Notes: generated by a model not told the origin, from the letters alone. Shown: positions 12,601 to 23,368, counted from the stretch's first letter. The stretch: 64,000 nt of DNA from Agroathelia rolfsii (GCA_018343915.1 JABRWF010000004.1:3410001-3474000), one strand, 5' to 3'. Made by a program: numbers and translations.

Positions 12601-15600
12601 TGATGAAGCAGTTCAATCGCCTCAGGTACACCCTCCTGGAGCTTATCCTCCAGAGCAGTAGCGCCCAGAATCGTCAGGGAGTGTTCGATGAGTGCTTCTG
12701 CCTTAACGATCTCCTCGTCACGATTTTTGATGGCAGACGTGGCGCTGTCGTATATCCTCGACCAGCTCAGGTACTCCTCCTCGGTCAAATTCCTGTACGC
12801 AATGCATAACGTCCGCAACCCATTGTTCGCAAAAACCTCCATGTCCTTGGCCGTACGTTCCTTGAGCTCAAGATCGTGGTCCGCCGCGAGACGTTCGTAG
12901 ATGACACTATCGGCACCCTTGCAATAAAGCACAAGCTTCCCCTCTGGTGTACGCACGATGACGCTCATGCGTTTCCGCGTACTATTGAACTCGAGCACCT
13001 TAAGCAACGTGTACTTCTCCATCTGACCCATGACCTCGATATCCAACGTGTCCTTGGTCTTGCCCACAAACGGAAACCCAACATCGCGAGCGGCAGCGAC
13101 CAAAGCTGCCTCGTCGGGCGATTCGGCCTTGTACTCCAGGTGAAATGGTCGCTTGTCCGCATCTGACTTCTCAGCAAGGACACCATGGCACAACGCGAGT
13201 GCACGAAAGAATGCGGCGATATGCTTGCGCTGCTCCGACGAGTGATCTGTGACATCGTCCGCAAACTTGGGGGACACGAACGTGAGCTTGTCCTTCTGCA
13301 TATATCGATTCTTGAACGCGCGTTCAAGCTTGGTCACCATCTCCTTCTTGAGCGCAGCCAGCTTGGTCGCCAGCTCTTCGGGGCCCATCGTATCCGCGCG
13401 TCCTTCACGTGTGGCGGCACCGCGCTGTGCCTCGGTCACGCCCTCGCCATAAGCTACACCATGGACGGAGCACCGCTGAAACTCCATGATGTTCTGCGTA
13501 AGCGTTCCGGTTTTGTCGGAGAAGATGTATTCAATTTGACCGAGGTCATCCGATATGCTCCACGTCTTCGAGACGCAAGGTGCGTCATAGGGCTCGTAAT
13601 ACATATCTACATCTTGGGAAATGAAATAGGCCTGTATAGTTTTGACAATTTCGATCGAGATGTACAATGATATGGGGACGATGTTTTGGAAGACGATGAG
13701 ACAGGAGCTGAATAATGATGATCACATCAGTGCCTGGTATGCAAGACAATAAGACTAAACGATATCTTACACAAACGTCACGAGAGCATTCAAAACCGAG
13801 CTACTCGATGGATTTGAATCAATCTCGTAAAAATCACGACTAGTCTTTTCGTCATTGTCCGAAACACCATTGACAATGGCGGCAACGGTACACATGAGGA
13901 TCAGGATGACAAAATTGACAATTACGTTAAAGTTGGTCTCCTTGTCGATTTTGGACCGCTTAGACGGTGTGTCACCACCGTTTAGCATAATTTTTGTGTC
14001 AGATCCTGTAAAAACGACTAGTCCGATGATCCAAGACGTATTGCGCACAGTACAGCCGCGAAGTAAGAGCTCATTGATCGTCACACTCTCTTGTCGTTGC
14101 TCCCCAGAAGCAGGATCTGTATATCGCAAGACACCATTGTAGAGATACAGATTTTGATGCGGAGGTTCAGAGTCAAGAACAAACGAAGAGCGTTCGATAT
14201 CTTCCTCCGAGACAATCGAAGAAGTTCCGCGGATGGCCTTTCTCGGCTTGAGATTTGTCTCGCCGTCCAGATTCTTTGTTTCCACGTAGCAGAGTGCGTT
14301 GGGATCAGAAGTGGAAAGGACAGCAATGTCCGCCGGGATCTGATCGTTATCACGTAGCAACACAACGTCTCCAACTTCGAGCTTTTTCCAAAGAGTGCGT
14401 TCCCAGCTTGCGGACCCCAATGCCCGTTTACGCCAGTCGATGACACCGGCATCGCCTTGTGCACGAACCGACTGTTGATATGCGCTGTTATTGGCTAGCG
14501 AACCGAGTTGGGTGAGGATGTTTGGGGGTTGCGAGCGATCACCGTCAAAAGAGAAAGAGCGGGAGTCGAGCGAAGTTTCGCTTTGTGCATTAGGAGGGTA
14601 GGAGTGGGAATCGACACTTTGAATATCCTCCAGTCGCTGATCTCCGTGACCGTATCGTATATCGAGGCTATTTGAATTCATACCTCGAGTGCTGATGCTG
14701 GATTTGTCGCCATCAATATCGCTATCCTTCCTGAGAACGACCCGCATGCCCTCGCCAGCCTCCTTCTCACGCAGACGACGCACACCCTTTGTTACCTTTC
14801 CAGGGGGATTCAGTCCAAGGAGTCTTTCGAACCAAGATCTCGGATCAGCCGGGATGTTCACATTCCTCCACTGACCGAGCTTTGTAGTAGCGGATGTGTT
14901 CACTTCCTCGTCCAGCACAGCACGACGGTAGTCTTCGATACCATCTTTTACAGCGGTGACACATAAGATGAAAACAAGGGGCAACATCGCTATTTGCGGT
15001 GTAGTGGCTCCAAATATAGAAAAGACTAGGTAATCACATTGAGTTTGAACTAACGTGGAGGTGGAAGAGTTACTTACTTTGAAATATATCAAGCGCGAGG
15101 AAATATATATTGGCAACACTAGGGATGGATAAGATAACATTGACCGCATTAGATTAATCAAGCGAAATCGTACCGTCCAAATTGCTCGTAAAGATTCTTG
15201 GGGAGAAATGTGATTATGGTATATCCTACGATCCACAAGGTCATTCTGCAATATCCACATGGCTCTATCGAACATAAACATACTAGTCGTGCGGACTTTG
15301 TTTCTAGAATAGCGCACGAGAGGTTGGTTTTCATTATCAAGTTCACTGGCCGTCAATGGCATGTTCACGTAGATATTCCTCCGTTGTCCAGGTATTTCAG
15401 CAGCAGCAGTCGTCTTCGTCGTCGACGCCCGAGAGATCACAGAGACCGTCTCAGGGCCAGTACCTGAGCCATCCTGAGCCGTTGCCAATTTCTTTCCGTC
15501 TCGAGCCTTGCCACGAAAGAAGGACCGCTTCTTTCTCATCGCCTGTCTGCTGCGTCTCCGCTCAGCCCGCTGCTCAGAACGTATGGACTCGGCGATGGTC

Positions 15601-15713
15601 GAGGCTGCTGTACGCACGGTGCGCAAGCGTAGCTGGGGGTCGATAGTATCATCGTGCTCGTCATCTGTGTTGTCCAGCTCTTCGGTATGTGCATGCCGCT
15701 TGAAGAGAGACAT
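9618..15713 (-). CDS. P4-type ATPase, phospholipid flippase (Dnf1/Dnf2 type)
   Basis: A large P4-ATPase (roughly 1,600 residues, several introns) that moves phospholipids from the outer to the cytosolic leaflet of plasma-membrane or endosomal membranes. The long basic N-terminus starts [15 protein letters not shown]. The actuator domain has [19 protein letters not shown], with the DGET motif of flippases. PISLY and the phosphorylation motif DKTGTLT follow, with DKTGTLT at about 13498-13518. The nucleotide-binding loop holds [11 protein letters not shown] and YCKGAD, and the hinge [11 protein letters not shown] is at about 12006-12029. The last six helices follow from SNFFYK, with [20 protein letters not shown] near the start of that block. 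The C-terminal tail (about 400 residues) is disordered and rich in Ser and Pro, with a Gln run encoded near 9780-9800. A Cdc50-family beta subunit would be needed; none is in this window. Confidence 0.93.
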
Positions 15714-16311
15714 GATAGTGTGGGAGTGAAAGAGACTGGCGCGGCCAGGTTTCTTAGGAGCGTACTAGTATTCCTGAGATACCGCAGTAACAGGTCAAAA
15801 GGCAACGCAGGAGGAGTATCAAAGCAAGAAACGTAAAACACCGAGCACAGCGTCGTAGTCTCAAGGGAAGCCAGTGCTAATGCAGGTCGAGTGCAACTCC
15901 GGGTTTTGCCAAATGATGATGCACAATCCTGTTGTTGTTGCTGGCGTCAGCTAAATTAGGTCACATTCCAGCCTACTACCGGGATGCCGACAGGCTGTGG
16001 TTGGCCACGGGATGAATACCAAGTACGCCGAGCCCATGCCGAGCACGTATCTGATTTCCCCTATGGTATATCCGGCTTTTTGTCCTTTTTCTCTAACTGG
16101 ACCAGACGTGGTTGCATCACCAACAAACAGGAGATGGACTTGAATCATCATTTTTTGATTTTTAATCGTTTGTGGCTGCACTTAGTACAGCCTCCTCCAA
16201 GTGAGATGTAATATGCTCTCGTGGATTTCATTCCACTGCCCAGAAGTTCCTTGCAGTCGCTTCCCATTTCAATTTTGAACAAACGGACACTCCGATTCGG
16301 ACGCGAGCTGC
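15714..16311. other. Intergenic: flippase promoter region
   Basis: No gene seen. It lies between the flippase start and the LINE insertion site and probably carries the flippase promoter. The LINE integrated about 600 bases upstream of the flippase ATG. Confidence 0.5.
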
Positions 16312-16324
16312 GGTAACCACGTTA
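16312..16324 (+). repeat. Target-site duplication of the LINE, 3' side
   Basis: GGTAACCACGTTA, identical to 21907-21919. The bases just outside each copy differ, so the duplication is exactly 13 bases. Confidence 0.9.
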
Positions 16325-16617
16325 TTATTATTAAATCCATTTATTTATAGTGGCAGTGTCAGGCCTGATAGGCCTATGTTACCACTATTAACGTGTGACA
16401 GGAAGTACATGAGGGGTTTGCATATAATAGAGTAGGTGTAAAACTTATTGCGATGCTGGTGGGATGAGTGCCCTGCGACGGGGGAGTCCGAAGGCTCGAA
16501 ATTAGTAAGAGGGTAGCAAAAAGAAGGAAATAAAGGAAGAAAATGAAAGTAACACAAGTGGAGATATTTAGATATGAACAGGTAGTTTGCATGATATATG
16601 TATAGTGGTAAAAGAGG

Positions 16618-19600
16618 TTATATAAGGTTTGCATAATGTGGGAAGCGTTTGGTGTTTTGGACAAAGGCAAGTGTTTTTGAAATATTTGAATTTTTTGACA
16701 ACAGGTTTGAAAGTGAGAAGGGGCCTTTTATGGCTGTGCGTAGTGAATGGCGGAGCATTGTGAACCTCTGGCATGTAAGAATGAAGTGTTCGACCGTTTC
16801 TGGTGTTTGGCATCTAGTGCACAGCGGCGAGTCGACTGCATTGATTCTATGAAGGAAGGCGTTGAGAGCTGAGTGGCCCGAGCGGAGTTGGGTGATGATG
16901 CTTCCGGCCTGTCGTGATCGGCCTTTGTATAGCTTTAGGGTTGGTTTGGATGGTGGTGTTGGGTCAATTCGCTGTAGTTGTTTCCCTCGCTTGCTATTCT
17001 GCCATCTGAGCTTCCACTCGATAAACGATTGCTTCTTCTGCCATGCCTTGAGCGCTGATGTGCTTGCTGGGAGGTCTCCTTCTAGGGTCTCAATGTGTCG
17101 TGTTAGCTCTGTGGAGCTTCCTTCTGCAGCTGCCTTTGCTTCTTCATCAACACGTTCATTCCCCTCGATACCTTCGTGGCCCGGGACCCACTGGATATGA
17201 AGGCGTAGGCTTCGTCGCGCTCTCAACAGAGATTCGAGCTCCTTATGGAAGAGATCAAGTAGGTATCTCCCTGCTTTCCCCCTCCTTGTGGATAATGCGT
17301 GGATTGCTGCTTGGTTGTCTAGCATGATTGTGGCCCTCACTGTTCGCGGGCATGCTCGGATAATATCCAGGGCAAGGATGGCCCCTATCACCTCTCCTTC
17401 AAAGACTGTGTGGGTTTGGTCGTTCCCAAGGTATAGTCGGCGGACGTATTCTTTGCCCCGTCTGTCCCTAGCGAACGCTGCTGCTCCGATTCCCCCTTTG
17501 TATCCCGATCCATCTGTGTACACTGTTAGGCTGTGTCCACTGCCGGTATTGGCATAGTCGATTGCTGTTTCGCGGTTTGGTGCAATATAGTGTGTGAATT
17601 TTGGTGCCCAACTTGCAGGCGGGGGAATAGGATTGATGGTCTCAACCCCATATGCTTCTGGGAAGGCATGGAAGAGCTTGTGTATTGGGGAGTGGTGGAG
17701 GCGCGGGAGGTGACGTGAGCACCTTTCTACGTATTTCCTTAGAGGGTGTAAAGGGGGGAGTGCCGCAAGTCGAACGGTGTTATTAAAGGTTACCTGGTTG
17801 AGGCGTAATTGAGTTGGGAGGAGAACAGCATGGTATTCCAATACGTCCGTGGCCGTGGTGCGGAAAGCGCCAGTAATGAGTCGCGCGGCTGTTCTTTGGA
17901 CTCGTGCAATGCGTCGGGCTATGCCTACTGATCCTGACTGTCGTCGTGTGCCTGCCACTGTTTGTACTGGGGTGTACCATACCGCCACTGCATATTCCAC
18001 TCGTGGTAAGACCACAGAGATGTAGAGCTGTCTCATGAAGCGGTGGGGCACCCCTACCGTGGGCCGAGCTAGACGTGCTATGGCTAATATAGCCGCTGTC
18101 CCTTTTGCGATGGCTGATTCAGTGTGTTGTTTCCATCGTAGTTTCCGGTCCATGATAACGCCTAGGTATTTTGCACTCTCCTGCGCGTTCACGCGAATAC
18201 CTCCTATAACAATTGGTGTTGGAGTGTACTTGCTTTTGTTGGTTGTAAAATGGATTAATTGGAATTTTTTGATATCAAAGCGGCATGCGTGTGTTGACGA
18301 CCATTGGAGTGCTGCATCTGAAAGTTGTTCAAGTCTGCGTATATTCTCTTCGACAGATGAGCTGGACACTGCTAGTGCCGTATCGTCTATGAATCCTACC
18401 ATGAATTCATTCTGTGCTTTAGGGTTACAGATCTCCAGAAGGTCCGATGAGTAAAATAGATATAGAATAGGAGAGAGTGGAGAGCCTTGGGGAATGCCAT
18501 AGCTTGCTGGGCGTGGATCCGAGGTATAGTCATCAAACTTGAGGTTTGTAAGGCGGCCTTGAAGGAAACTTGCCACCCAGTTTACCAGCTGCTGTGGGGC
18601 CTGTCTCTTGCGAAGATTATGCAGTAGTCGTTCATGCGAGACTGTGGGGAAAGCCTGCGATATGTCATAGAACAGTACAGAGGTAACCTGACCCTTGCGC
18701 CATGCGTCCTTGATGCGTTGCGTGAGGAGTAGTATAGCATCAGTAGTAGTGCGGCCTGGCCGGCCACCAAAGTGATTTGGTGGGATTAGGTTATGGGTCT
18801 CTGCTAGGTGCGAAAGTCTATTCGTAACCATTGCTTCAATAACTTTAGAGAGTGTATCTTCTAGAGCTATAGGGCGGTAGGCTTTTGGGATAGAGTAGTC
18901 GTCTTTGCCCGGTTTCCGAAGTGTGATTGTTGTGAAAATACGCCATGTCTGGGGGTGGTATCCCAGCCGGAAGCATGCGTTTGCTATGTTGGTAAGGATC
19001 GGGGCGATGGTCTCGCATGTCTGTTGGATAGCCATATTGGGAATACCTGAGTTCCCTGGTGCTTTGTATGGGCTCAGGTTATGTATAGCTGCTACTGCAT
19101 CTTGCGGGGTGAAAAGCTCGTCTGGTAGTGCTGAGGGGTATGTAAAGTTCACCGTATCTTCTAGTGATGCCTGGGGTGGGGTAGGGAAAAAGGTGTCTAG
19201 TAAGATTGCACATTTGTCCTCGCTACTCGTAGCTAGGCCTGAACCGGATTGAAGGGGGGGGATTTTTGTTGATGTATTATTTCCACTAGCTGCCGTAACA
19301 AACTTGTTTGCCGTCCAGATACTTCGCTCATCAATCTCAGCCAGCCAGTTGTTCCAATGGGCTCTTTTCTGTCGGCGGATTGCTGAAAAGTATTGGCGTT
19401 TGATGGCTGTTGCATATTGTCTATCCTCGTTGGATGCCTGTGGTCGGCTCGCTCTTCGTGTAGCTCTTTTATGTTCCTGGCGGAGGTTTGTTAGGTCTTC
19501 TGACCACCATCGTTTTGCATATTGGCTAGGTTTAGAGACTGGGGTGATTGGGGTAAGCGTGGACTGGTATATACGGGTGATTGTTTCCACTGCATGGTCA

Positions 19601-20448
19601 ACGTCTTCGGCGCTTTGTAAGGATGTAGTTCTGTATTCGGATTTTAGCTTCTCATCGAAGCGTCGTTGAAACTCGAGCCAGTCAACCAGGCGGAAAAGAG
19701 GACGTGGGGAGAATGTTGACCTTATAAGGTTGGTATCCAGTGTTATTGTTATTGCAGAATGGTCTGATCCATGGCCGTATTCTGTTGAGCATTTAACCCG
19801 AGCATCGCTGAGTTCTTCCGACATAAAGACAAGGTCGATTGTTGACCATGATTGATGACTATCTGAGAAGCAGGTGCGGGTGCCTGGTGAGGTGTGGCAT
19901 TCTAGGTGGAACGTTCCTAGGAGCTGGAGGAGTGGTTCGGCAAGTTCGCGGTTTCTTGCATTGTCCGTGCGGGCTGGTCGGTCAGAGCCTGACCAGAGGG
20001 GTGAGTGGCGATTGAAGTCGCCGATAAGAATATGGTTGGAGGAGGGAGGGTGTTGGGCTAGGCTGCGGCTAATGGCAGTTATGGAGTCATTATGTTGAAC
20101 ATCATTGTAGATGTTATATAAGTTAATGGGGGAAGAGCCAGTGCTAAGGGACAGTCCCACTACATCGTGGTGTGGGACTAAGATAGGGTTGTACGCATCA
20201 GCTTGTATATTGGCATTGACTAGGGTTACTGCTCGGGTGGGGAGATTAGATGATGTAGTTGGCGAGGGGGCAACTGCCACCCAGTGTTTGCTCCAGTATG
20301 CGTATGTGTTGAAGTTGGCTGGCGGTTCCTGGATGCAAATGATATCCCACTCATCCGGGCTAGTATCGTTCATGAGGCTGTATATGACGTCGCTGCTTTT
20401 ATGGCAGTTTAGTGATTTGATGCGCAACCCTGTACCTTGAGGTTCCAT
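16618..20448 (-). CDS. LINE ORF2: APE endonuclease, reverse transcriptase, RNase H
   Basis: A 1,276-residue polyprotein. The N-terminal third is an AP-endonuclease-like domain: IKSLNCHKSSDV, DIICIQEPP, LIGDFNRHSPLWSG, STIDLVF and GSDHSAITITL. The central reverse transcriptase has YDISQAFPTVSH, GIPQGSPLSPILY and the catalytic box FIDD in place of the commoner YADD or FADD. An RNase H domain follows with YTDGSG, FEGEV, LDNQAAIHAL and EGNERVDEEAK, so all four acidic residues are present. A cysteine/histidine motif, CTRCQTPETVEHFILTC, lies near the end, as in many LINEs. It cuts target DNA and copies element RNA by target-primed reverse transcription. The ATG follows directly after the ORF1 stop codon, in the same frame. 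No frameshift or stop interrupts it. Confidence 0.95.
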   Translation of the reverse strand: MEPQGTGLRIKSLNCHKSSDVIYSLMNDTSPDEWDIICIQEPPANFNTYAYWSKHWVAVAPSPTTSSNLPTRAVTLVNANIQADAYNPILVPHHDVVGLSLSTGSSPINLYNIYNDVQHNDSITAISRSLAQHPPSSNHILIGDFNRHSPLWSGSDRPARTDNARNRELAEPLLQLLGTFHLECHTSPGTRTCFSDSHQSWSTIDLVFMSEELSDARVKCSTEYGHGSDHSAITITLDTNLIRSTFSPRPLFRLVDWLEFQRRFDEKLKSEYRTTSLQSAEDVDHAVETITRIYQSTLTPITPVSKPSQYAKRWWSEDLTNLRQEHKRATRRASRPQASNEDRQYATAIKRQYFSAIRRQKRAHWNNWLAEIDERSIWTANKFVTAASGNNTSTKIPPLQSGSGLATSSEDKCAILLDTFFPTPPQASLEDTVNFTYPSALPDELFTPQDAVAAIHNLSPYKAPGNSGIPNMAIQQTCETIAPILTNIANACFRLGYHPQTWRIFTTITLRKPGKDDYSIPKAYRPIALEDTLSKVIEAMVTNRLSHLAETHNLIPPNHFGGRPGRTTTDAILLLTQRIKDAWRKGQVTSVLFYDISQAFPTVSHERLLHNLRKRQAPQQLVNWVASFLQGRLTNLKFDDYTSDPRPASYGIPQGSPLSPILYLFYSSDLLEICNPKAQNEFMVGFIDDTALAVSSSSVEENIRRLEQLSDAALQWSSTHACRFDIKKFQLIHFTTNKSKYTPTPIVIGGIRVNAQESAKYLGVIMDRKLRWKQHTESAIAKGTAAILAIARLARPTVGVPHRFMRQLYISVVLPRVEYAVAVWYTPVQTVAGTRRQSGSVGIARRIARVQRTAARLITGAFRTTATDVLEYHAVLLPTQLRLNQVTFNNTVRLAALPPLHPLRKYVERCSRHLPRLHHSPIHKLFHAFPEAYGVETINPIPPPASWAPKFTHYIAPNRETAIDYANTGSGHSLTVYTDGSGYKGGIGAAAFARDRRGKEYVRRLYLGNDQTHTVFEGEVIGAILALDIIRACPRTVRATIMLDNQAAIHALSTRRGKAGRYLLDLFHKELESLLRARRSLRLHIQWVPGHEGIEGNERVDEEAKAAAEGSSTELTRHIETLEGDLPASTSALKAWQKKQSFIEWKLRWQNSKRGKQLQRIDPTPPSKPTLKLYKGRSRQAGSIITQLRSGHSALNAFLHRINAVDSPLCTRCQTPETVEHFILTCQRFTMLRHSLRTAIKGPFSLSNLLSKNSNISKTLAFVQNTKRFPHYANLI

Positions 20449-21804
20449 TTAATGTCTCCCCTCGGCTCGTTCGGCCAAGAGGAGGAAATTTGGGTCAAAG
20501 TACGGGTAGTCCCCGCCGTGTCGCGCTCGCATCTTAGCGGTTTCCGCAGCCTTAACTGGGCAGATCTTGTCGAAGGCGCGATGGGCTCCGCCGCAGTTAC
20601 TGCATTTGGCCTTGATGTGTTTACATTGTCGTGGGTCAGTGCATTTGGTGCTATGTGTGCATCCGCATGCTTTGGTGTTGTGGTTGCCTGCGCACCGAGC
20701 ACAGACAACGCTAAGGGGTAGTTCTTTCATCGCAGGGCACTCGTAGGTCATGTGGTTGAATTTCTGACAGTGGTAGCACTGAACTGGGGAAGGGATGAAC
20801 TTCTCTGTTGTACACATCTTGCCTAGGACTGACGTCCCGTTTAGGATGAGCTGGTCAGCTTGTTGGCGTTCGTAGAGGCGGATGAGCAGCGATGCTGTTG
20901 GTTTTGCGTTGGGCTCCCCTGTTAGCCATCGCATGTCTGCGATGACGTTGGTGTTGGTAAGTGTGTTCTTGTTTCCACTGAGTATAGCGTCCTTGGCCGC
21001 AAGGCCGCTCGGGTCAAACTTGGTTGAGACACCATGGACCACGACTGAGTACGTGCGCGTGCTCACCGTGACCCCTGCCGCCAGACGGGCTACCCACTCA
21101 TCTTGCCTCACTCTTAGCTCCCTGGCATCCTTTGCATCCATTGTTTGTATTACTAGTTTCCCATATTGAGTGTGACGTACCCCTTGTAGACTGAAGTCTA
21201 CAGGGAATCTGGCCTTGTCCACTTCATGTAGGGCTTTCTGCACAGCAAGGCGTATATCCTCGTGTGAGCCAGTCCTAAGGACATTGTTGGCATCTACCTT
21301 GTCTATTGACAGGAAGACCTCACGCTCACGGGGCTTGGTTTTTACTGTTCCTGCTGCCACTTGAGCATAGCTTGGTGCAGTTGTCTTTGATGCTTGGATT
21401 GGGCCAGGTGCTTTGCGTAGCGCTTCTCGAAGCCTGGATTCCTGCTCCTGGAATTTTTCCTGGAGAAGGCCCTTCATGGATTGGTACGTGAGTTCTGGCA
21501 TGGTGGACCCGGCTGGCTGGATGGCACTTGTTGCATCTTGCGAGAGGTGACGCTTGACAAACATTGCAAGTTGCTTGTATGTAGCTTTCTTAGGGGCGTT
21601 GATGCTCTTGTCATCCATGCCTTTGATTATGATATCCAAGGCAGCCATAGGATTGCTTAAGCCTGCATTGAGTAGGTCATCATCAACGGCTGTGGTTGCT
21701 TGGTCTGTGTTTGTGTCGGGCGTGGTGTTTTGTTGGGCGTTTTTTGTGGGGGTTGCCGAATTTTTGCTCCTGGCACTTGTCGTGCCCTGAGACGCAGCCG
21801 TCAT
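20449..21804 (-). CDS. LINE ORF1: gag-like nucleic-acid-binding protein with CCHC knuckles
   Basis: A 451-residue protein that should coat element RNA and form the retrotransposition particle. The N-terminal half is low in complexity (Thr, Ala, Gln). The middle is a folded region with YTQV-like and RTYSVVVHGV segments, as expected for the RNA-recognition-like part of such proteins. Near the C-terminus are zinc knuckles: CYHCQKFNHMTYEC (CX2CX4HX4C), then CARCAGNHNTKAC and CSNCGGAHRAFDKIC with altered spacing. It starts about 100 bases inside the element's 5' end. Its TAA stop (20449-20451) is followed at once by the ATG of ORF2. Confidence 0.92.
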   Translation of the reverse strand: MTAASQGTTSARSKNSATPTKNAQQNTTPDTNTDQATTAVDDDLLNAGLSNPMAALDIIIKGMDDKSINAPKKATYKQLAMFVKRHLSQDATSAIQPAGSTMPELTYQSMKGLLQEKFQEQESRLREALRKAPGPIQASKTTAPSYAQVAAGTVKTKPREREVFLSIDKVDANNVLRTGSHEDIRLAVQKALHEVDKARFPVDFSLQGVRHTQYGKLVIQTMDAKDARELRVRQDEWVARLAAGVTVSTRTYSVVVHGVSTKFDPSGLAAKDAILSGNKNTLTNTNVIADMRWLTGEPNAKPTASLLIRLYERQQADQLILNGTSVLGKMCTTEKFIPSPVQCYHCQKFNHMTYECPAMKELPLSVVCARCAGNHNTKACGCTHSTKCTDPRQCKHIKAKCSNCGGAHRAFDKICPVKAAETAKMRARHGGDYPYFDPNFLLLAERAEGRH

Positions 21805-21906
21805 TGACTGAATTGGTGATAAATTTCTTTGATAGAGTATGTGATGTGTACAGTAAAGTGTAGTGCTACCTCACTCGACGTGGTGATGGTCGGGAGGCAA
21901 GAGGTT

Positions 21907-21919
21907 GGTAACCACGTTA
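21907..21919 (+). repeat. Target-site duplication of the LINE, 5' side
   Basis: Second copy of GGTAACCACGTTA, matching 16312-16324 base for base. Confidence 0.9.
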
Positions 21920-22534
21920 GCATATGCAAGAGTCGGAAAAACCCTCTGCAAACTGCAAAAAATGATCTAGCGGTATATTTGTCACCATCCCCTTGAAGTT
22001 GTTGATGTCCATCATAAATCCCATCTGTTTCCTCTTAAGGGATATCTGATCCTCATACGAGACTTGAGCCAAGCCTGTTATCATCCTAGTGGTTTAGCAG
22101 ATCAAGCACTCTCCCGTTTCAAGGTAGGGAAAGCTCGTTTTCCATCCCAGAAAACGGCATATATGGAGGATCTGATATATTAGTACTTGTAACAAAATGG
22201 ATTACTATGCCGAAGTGATCCCAGCGATGGTCATGTTAATAATCACTGTTATGTTGATGCTGGCACTGCATTCAACCACCGGCAATATTGAGAAACGCGC
22301 GGTTTTCCTTTTCTGGATCGAGTTGACAACTACAGACTGGATGGCCATTCATGCTTAGTCAAGGTTGATGCGTTGACGCATTGGTGTGTTGACACTTTGC
22401 CTAGTCTATGTAGACTTACATACATGTATGTAGCTACACATCGTTCTTAGTGTCTGGAGATCAGGGATGCCTACTGTTTATGCCCGTGAATAATATTACG
22501 GGTAGCATTACACAGCTCAGTACTGCAAGTACCT

Positions 22535-23368
22535 TTTCGATTTTTGTACTACATGTACTAGCAAATACTGAATTGTGAAGAGTAGCCACTTGAAGAAAGA
22601 AAAACACAGGGAAAATATCACAAACATCATAGAATATGCACGAAACCATAACTTCCTTGCCGTCTTCGATGGGCCAACTTCTCGCTAAACGTTTGCACAA
22701 TGCCTGAAATTCCCTCCTTGGGCGCTGAATATTATTTTACAATTAATGATTAAAGAGAAAGGGAAGAGGTAAAGCGAAATCGCTCACCAGCTAAACCACT
22801 GACGACATCCCTCGCCTTATCAGCCTCCACTCTGTTCATCTTACGCTCAATGCCCTCGGCCGTGTGATGAAATACAAGCCTCAGACCAGTTCAGACACAG
22901 ACTCAGTGGAGAATAGAATTCCGCTTGTCTCGTACAGTGTCGTCGTACGGAGTCAAACGGATGAGTATCTACTACAAAATTGTGATGCTACTCTAGTCTG
23001 TAGTCACATGACTGTTACATGTCACATTGTCACGGATTGTACCGCAACAGGCCGCACCATTAAAAAGAACCTTTTGGTTCTATCTCATGTGCCTTGATAA
23101 CATTCAGGAAACAGCAGAACGCTTCCAAAATTCGGGAAATATTGCGTGAAACGACTCCGAACCTATCTTCAGTCAGGGGCGCACGTCAATCTGCTCAGAG
23201 TTTTTTGTCGAATCAGGCAAGCGATTTCTTTTGAAACGAACGGATAAGAGAAAACCCAAAATCCGCACTTTTGACAGAAAGTACATCCAACTCTCGATTT
23301 GGCAACGCCATCTCTGCCTTCCTATCCATTCTCTCACGCGTCCACCAGTGCAGGACCTCATCGCCACC
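22535..23368 (-). pseudogene. Tandem duplicate of the NDC1 3' end (dead fragment)
   Basis: This stretch aligns, with many substitutions and small gaps, to the 3' end of the intact NDC1 gene at about 23570-24303, including part of its 3' untranslated region. Shared pieces include the sequence around the NDC1 stop, the last intron, and an exon block ending at a CAGTGCAGG...CTCATCGCCACC segment. The match stops at 23368, where the intact gene continues but this copy runs into unrelated AT-rich DNA. It has no promoter-proximal exons and its frame is broken, so it is not a gene. A 187-base insertion (22863-23049) interrupts it. Confidence 0.82.
22863..23049. mobile_element. Putative solo LTR (187 bases)
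   Basis: An insertion that starts TGTGATG and ends CAACA, with the TGT...ACA ends typical of LTRs. It is flanked by the 5-base direct repeat GGCCG at 22858-22862 and 23050-23054. Removing it and one GGCCG restores the alignment to NDC1, so the borders are independently supported. No internal coding region is present, which fits a solo LTR left by recombination; its parent element is not in the window. Orientation cannot be told. Confidence 0.75.

Larger units (their letters stand above)
16325..21906 (-). mobile_element. Full-length non-LTR retrotransposon (Tad/I-like LINE), 5.58 kb
   Basis: A complete LINE on the minus strand, bounded by a perfect 13-base target-site duplication. It has about 100 bases of 5' leader, ORF1, ORF2, about 290 bases of 3' untranslated sequence, and ends in a short TAA-type repeat (TTTAATAATAATAA in sense orientation) rather than a long poly-A tail. 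Both ORFs are open from end to end, and ORF2 carries endonuclease, reverse transcriptase and RNase H. A protein with all three and a gag-like zinc-knuckle ORF1 is typical of the I and Tad clades; the exact clade needs a tree. The intact ORFs and clean duplications point to recent insertion. It sits between the flippase and NDC1 genes and breaks no recognisable gene. Confidence 0.93.

Noticed and set aside
22417..22432. 16-base palindrome TACATACATGTATGTA
   Set aside because: AT-alternating sequence of this length arises easily; no gene or repeat context supports a function.
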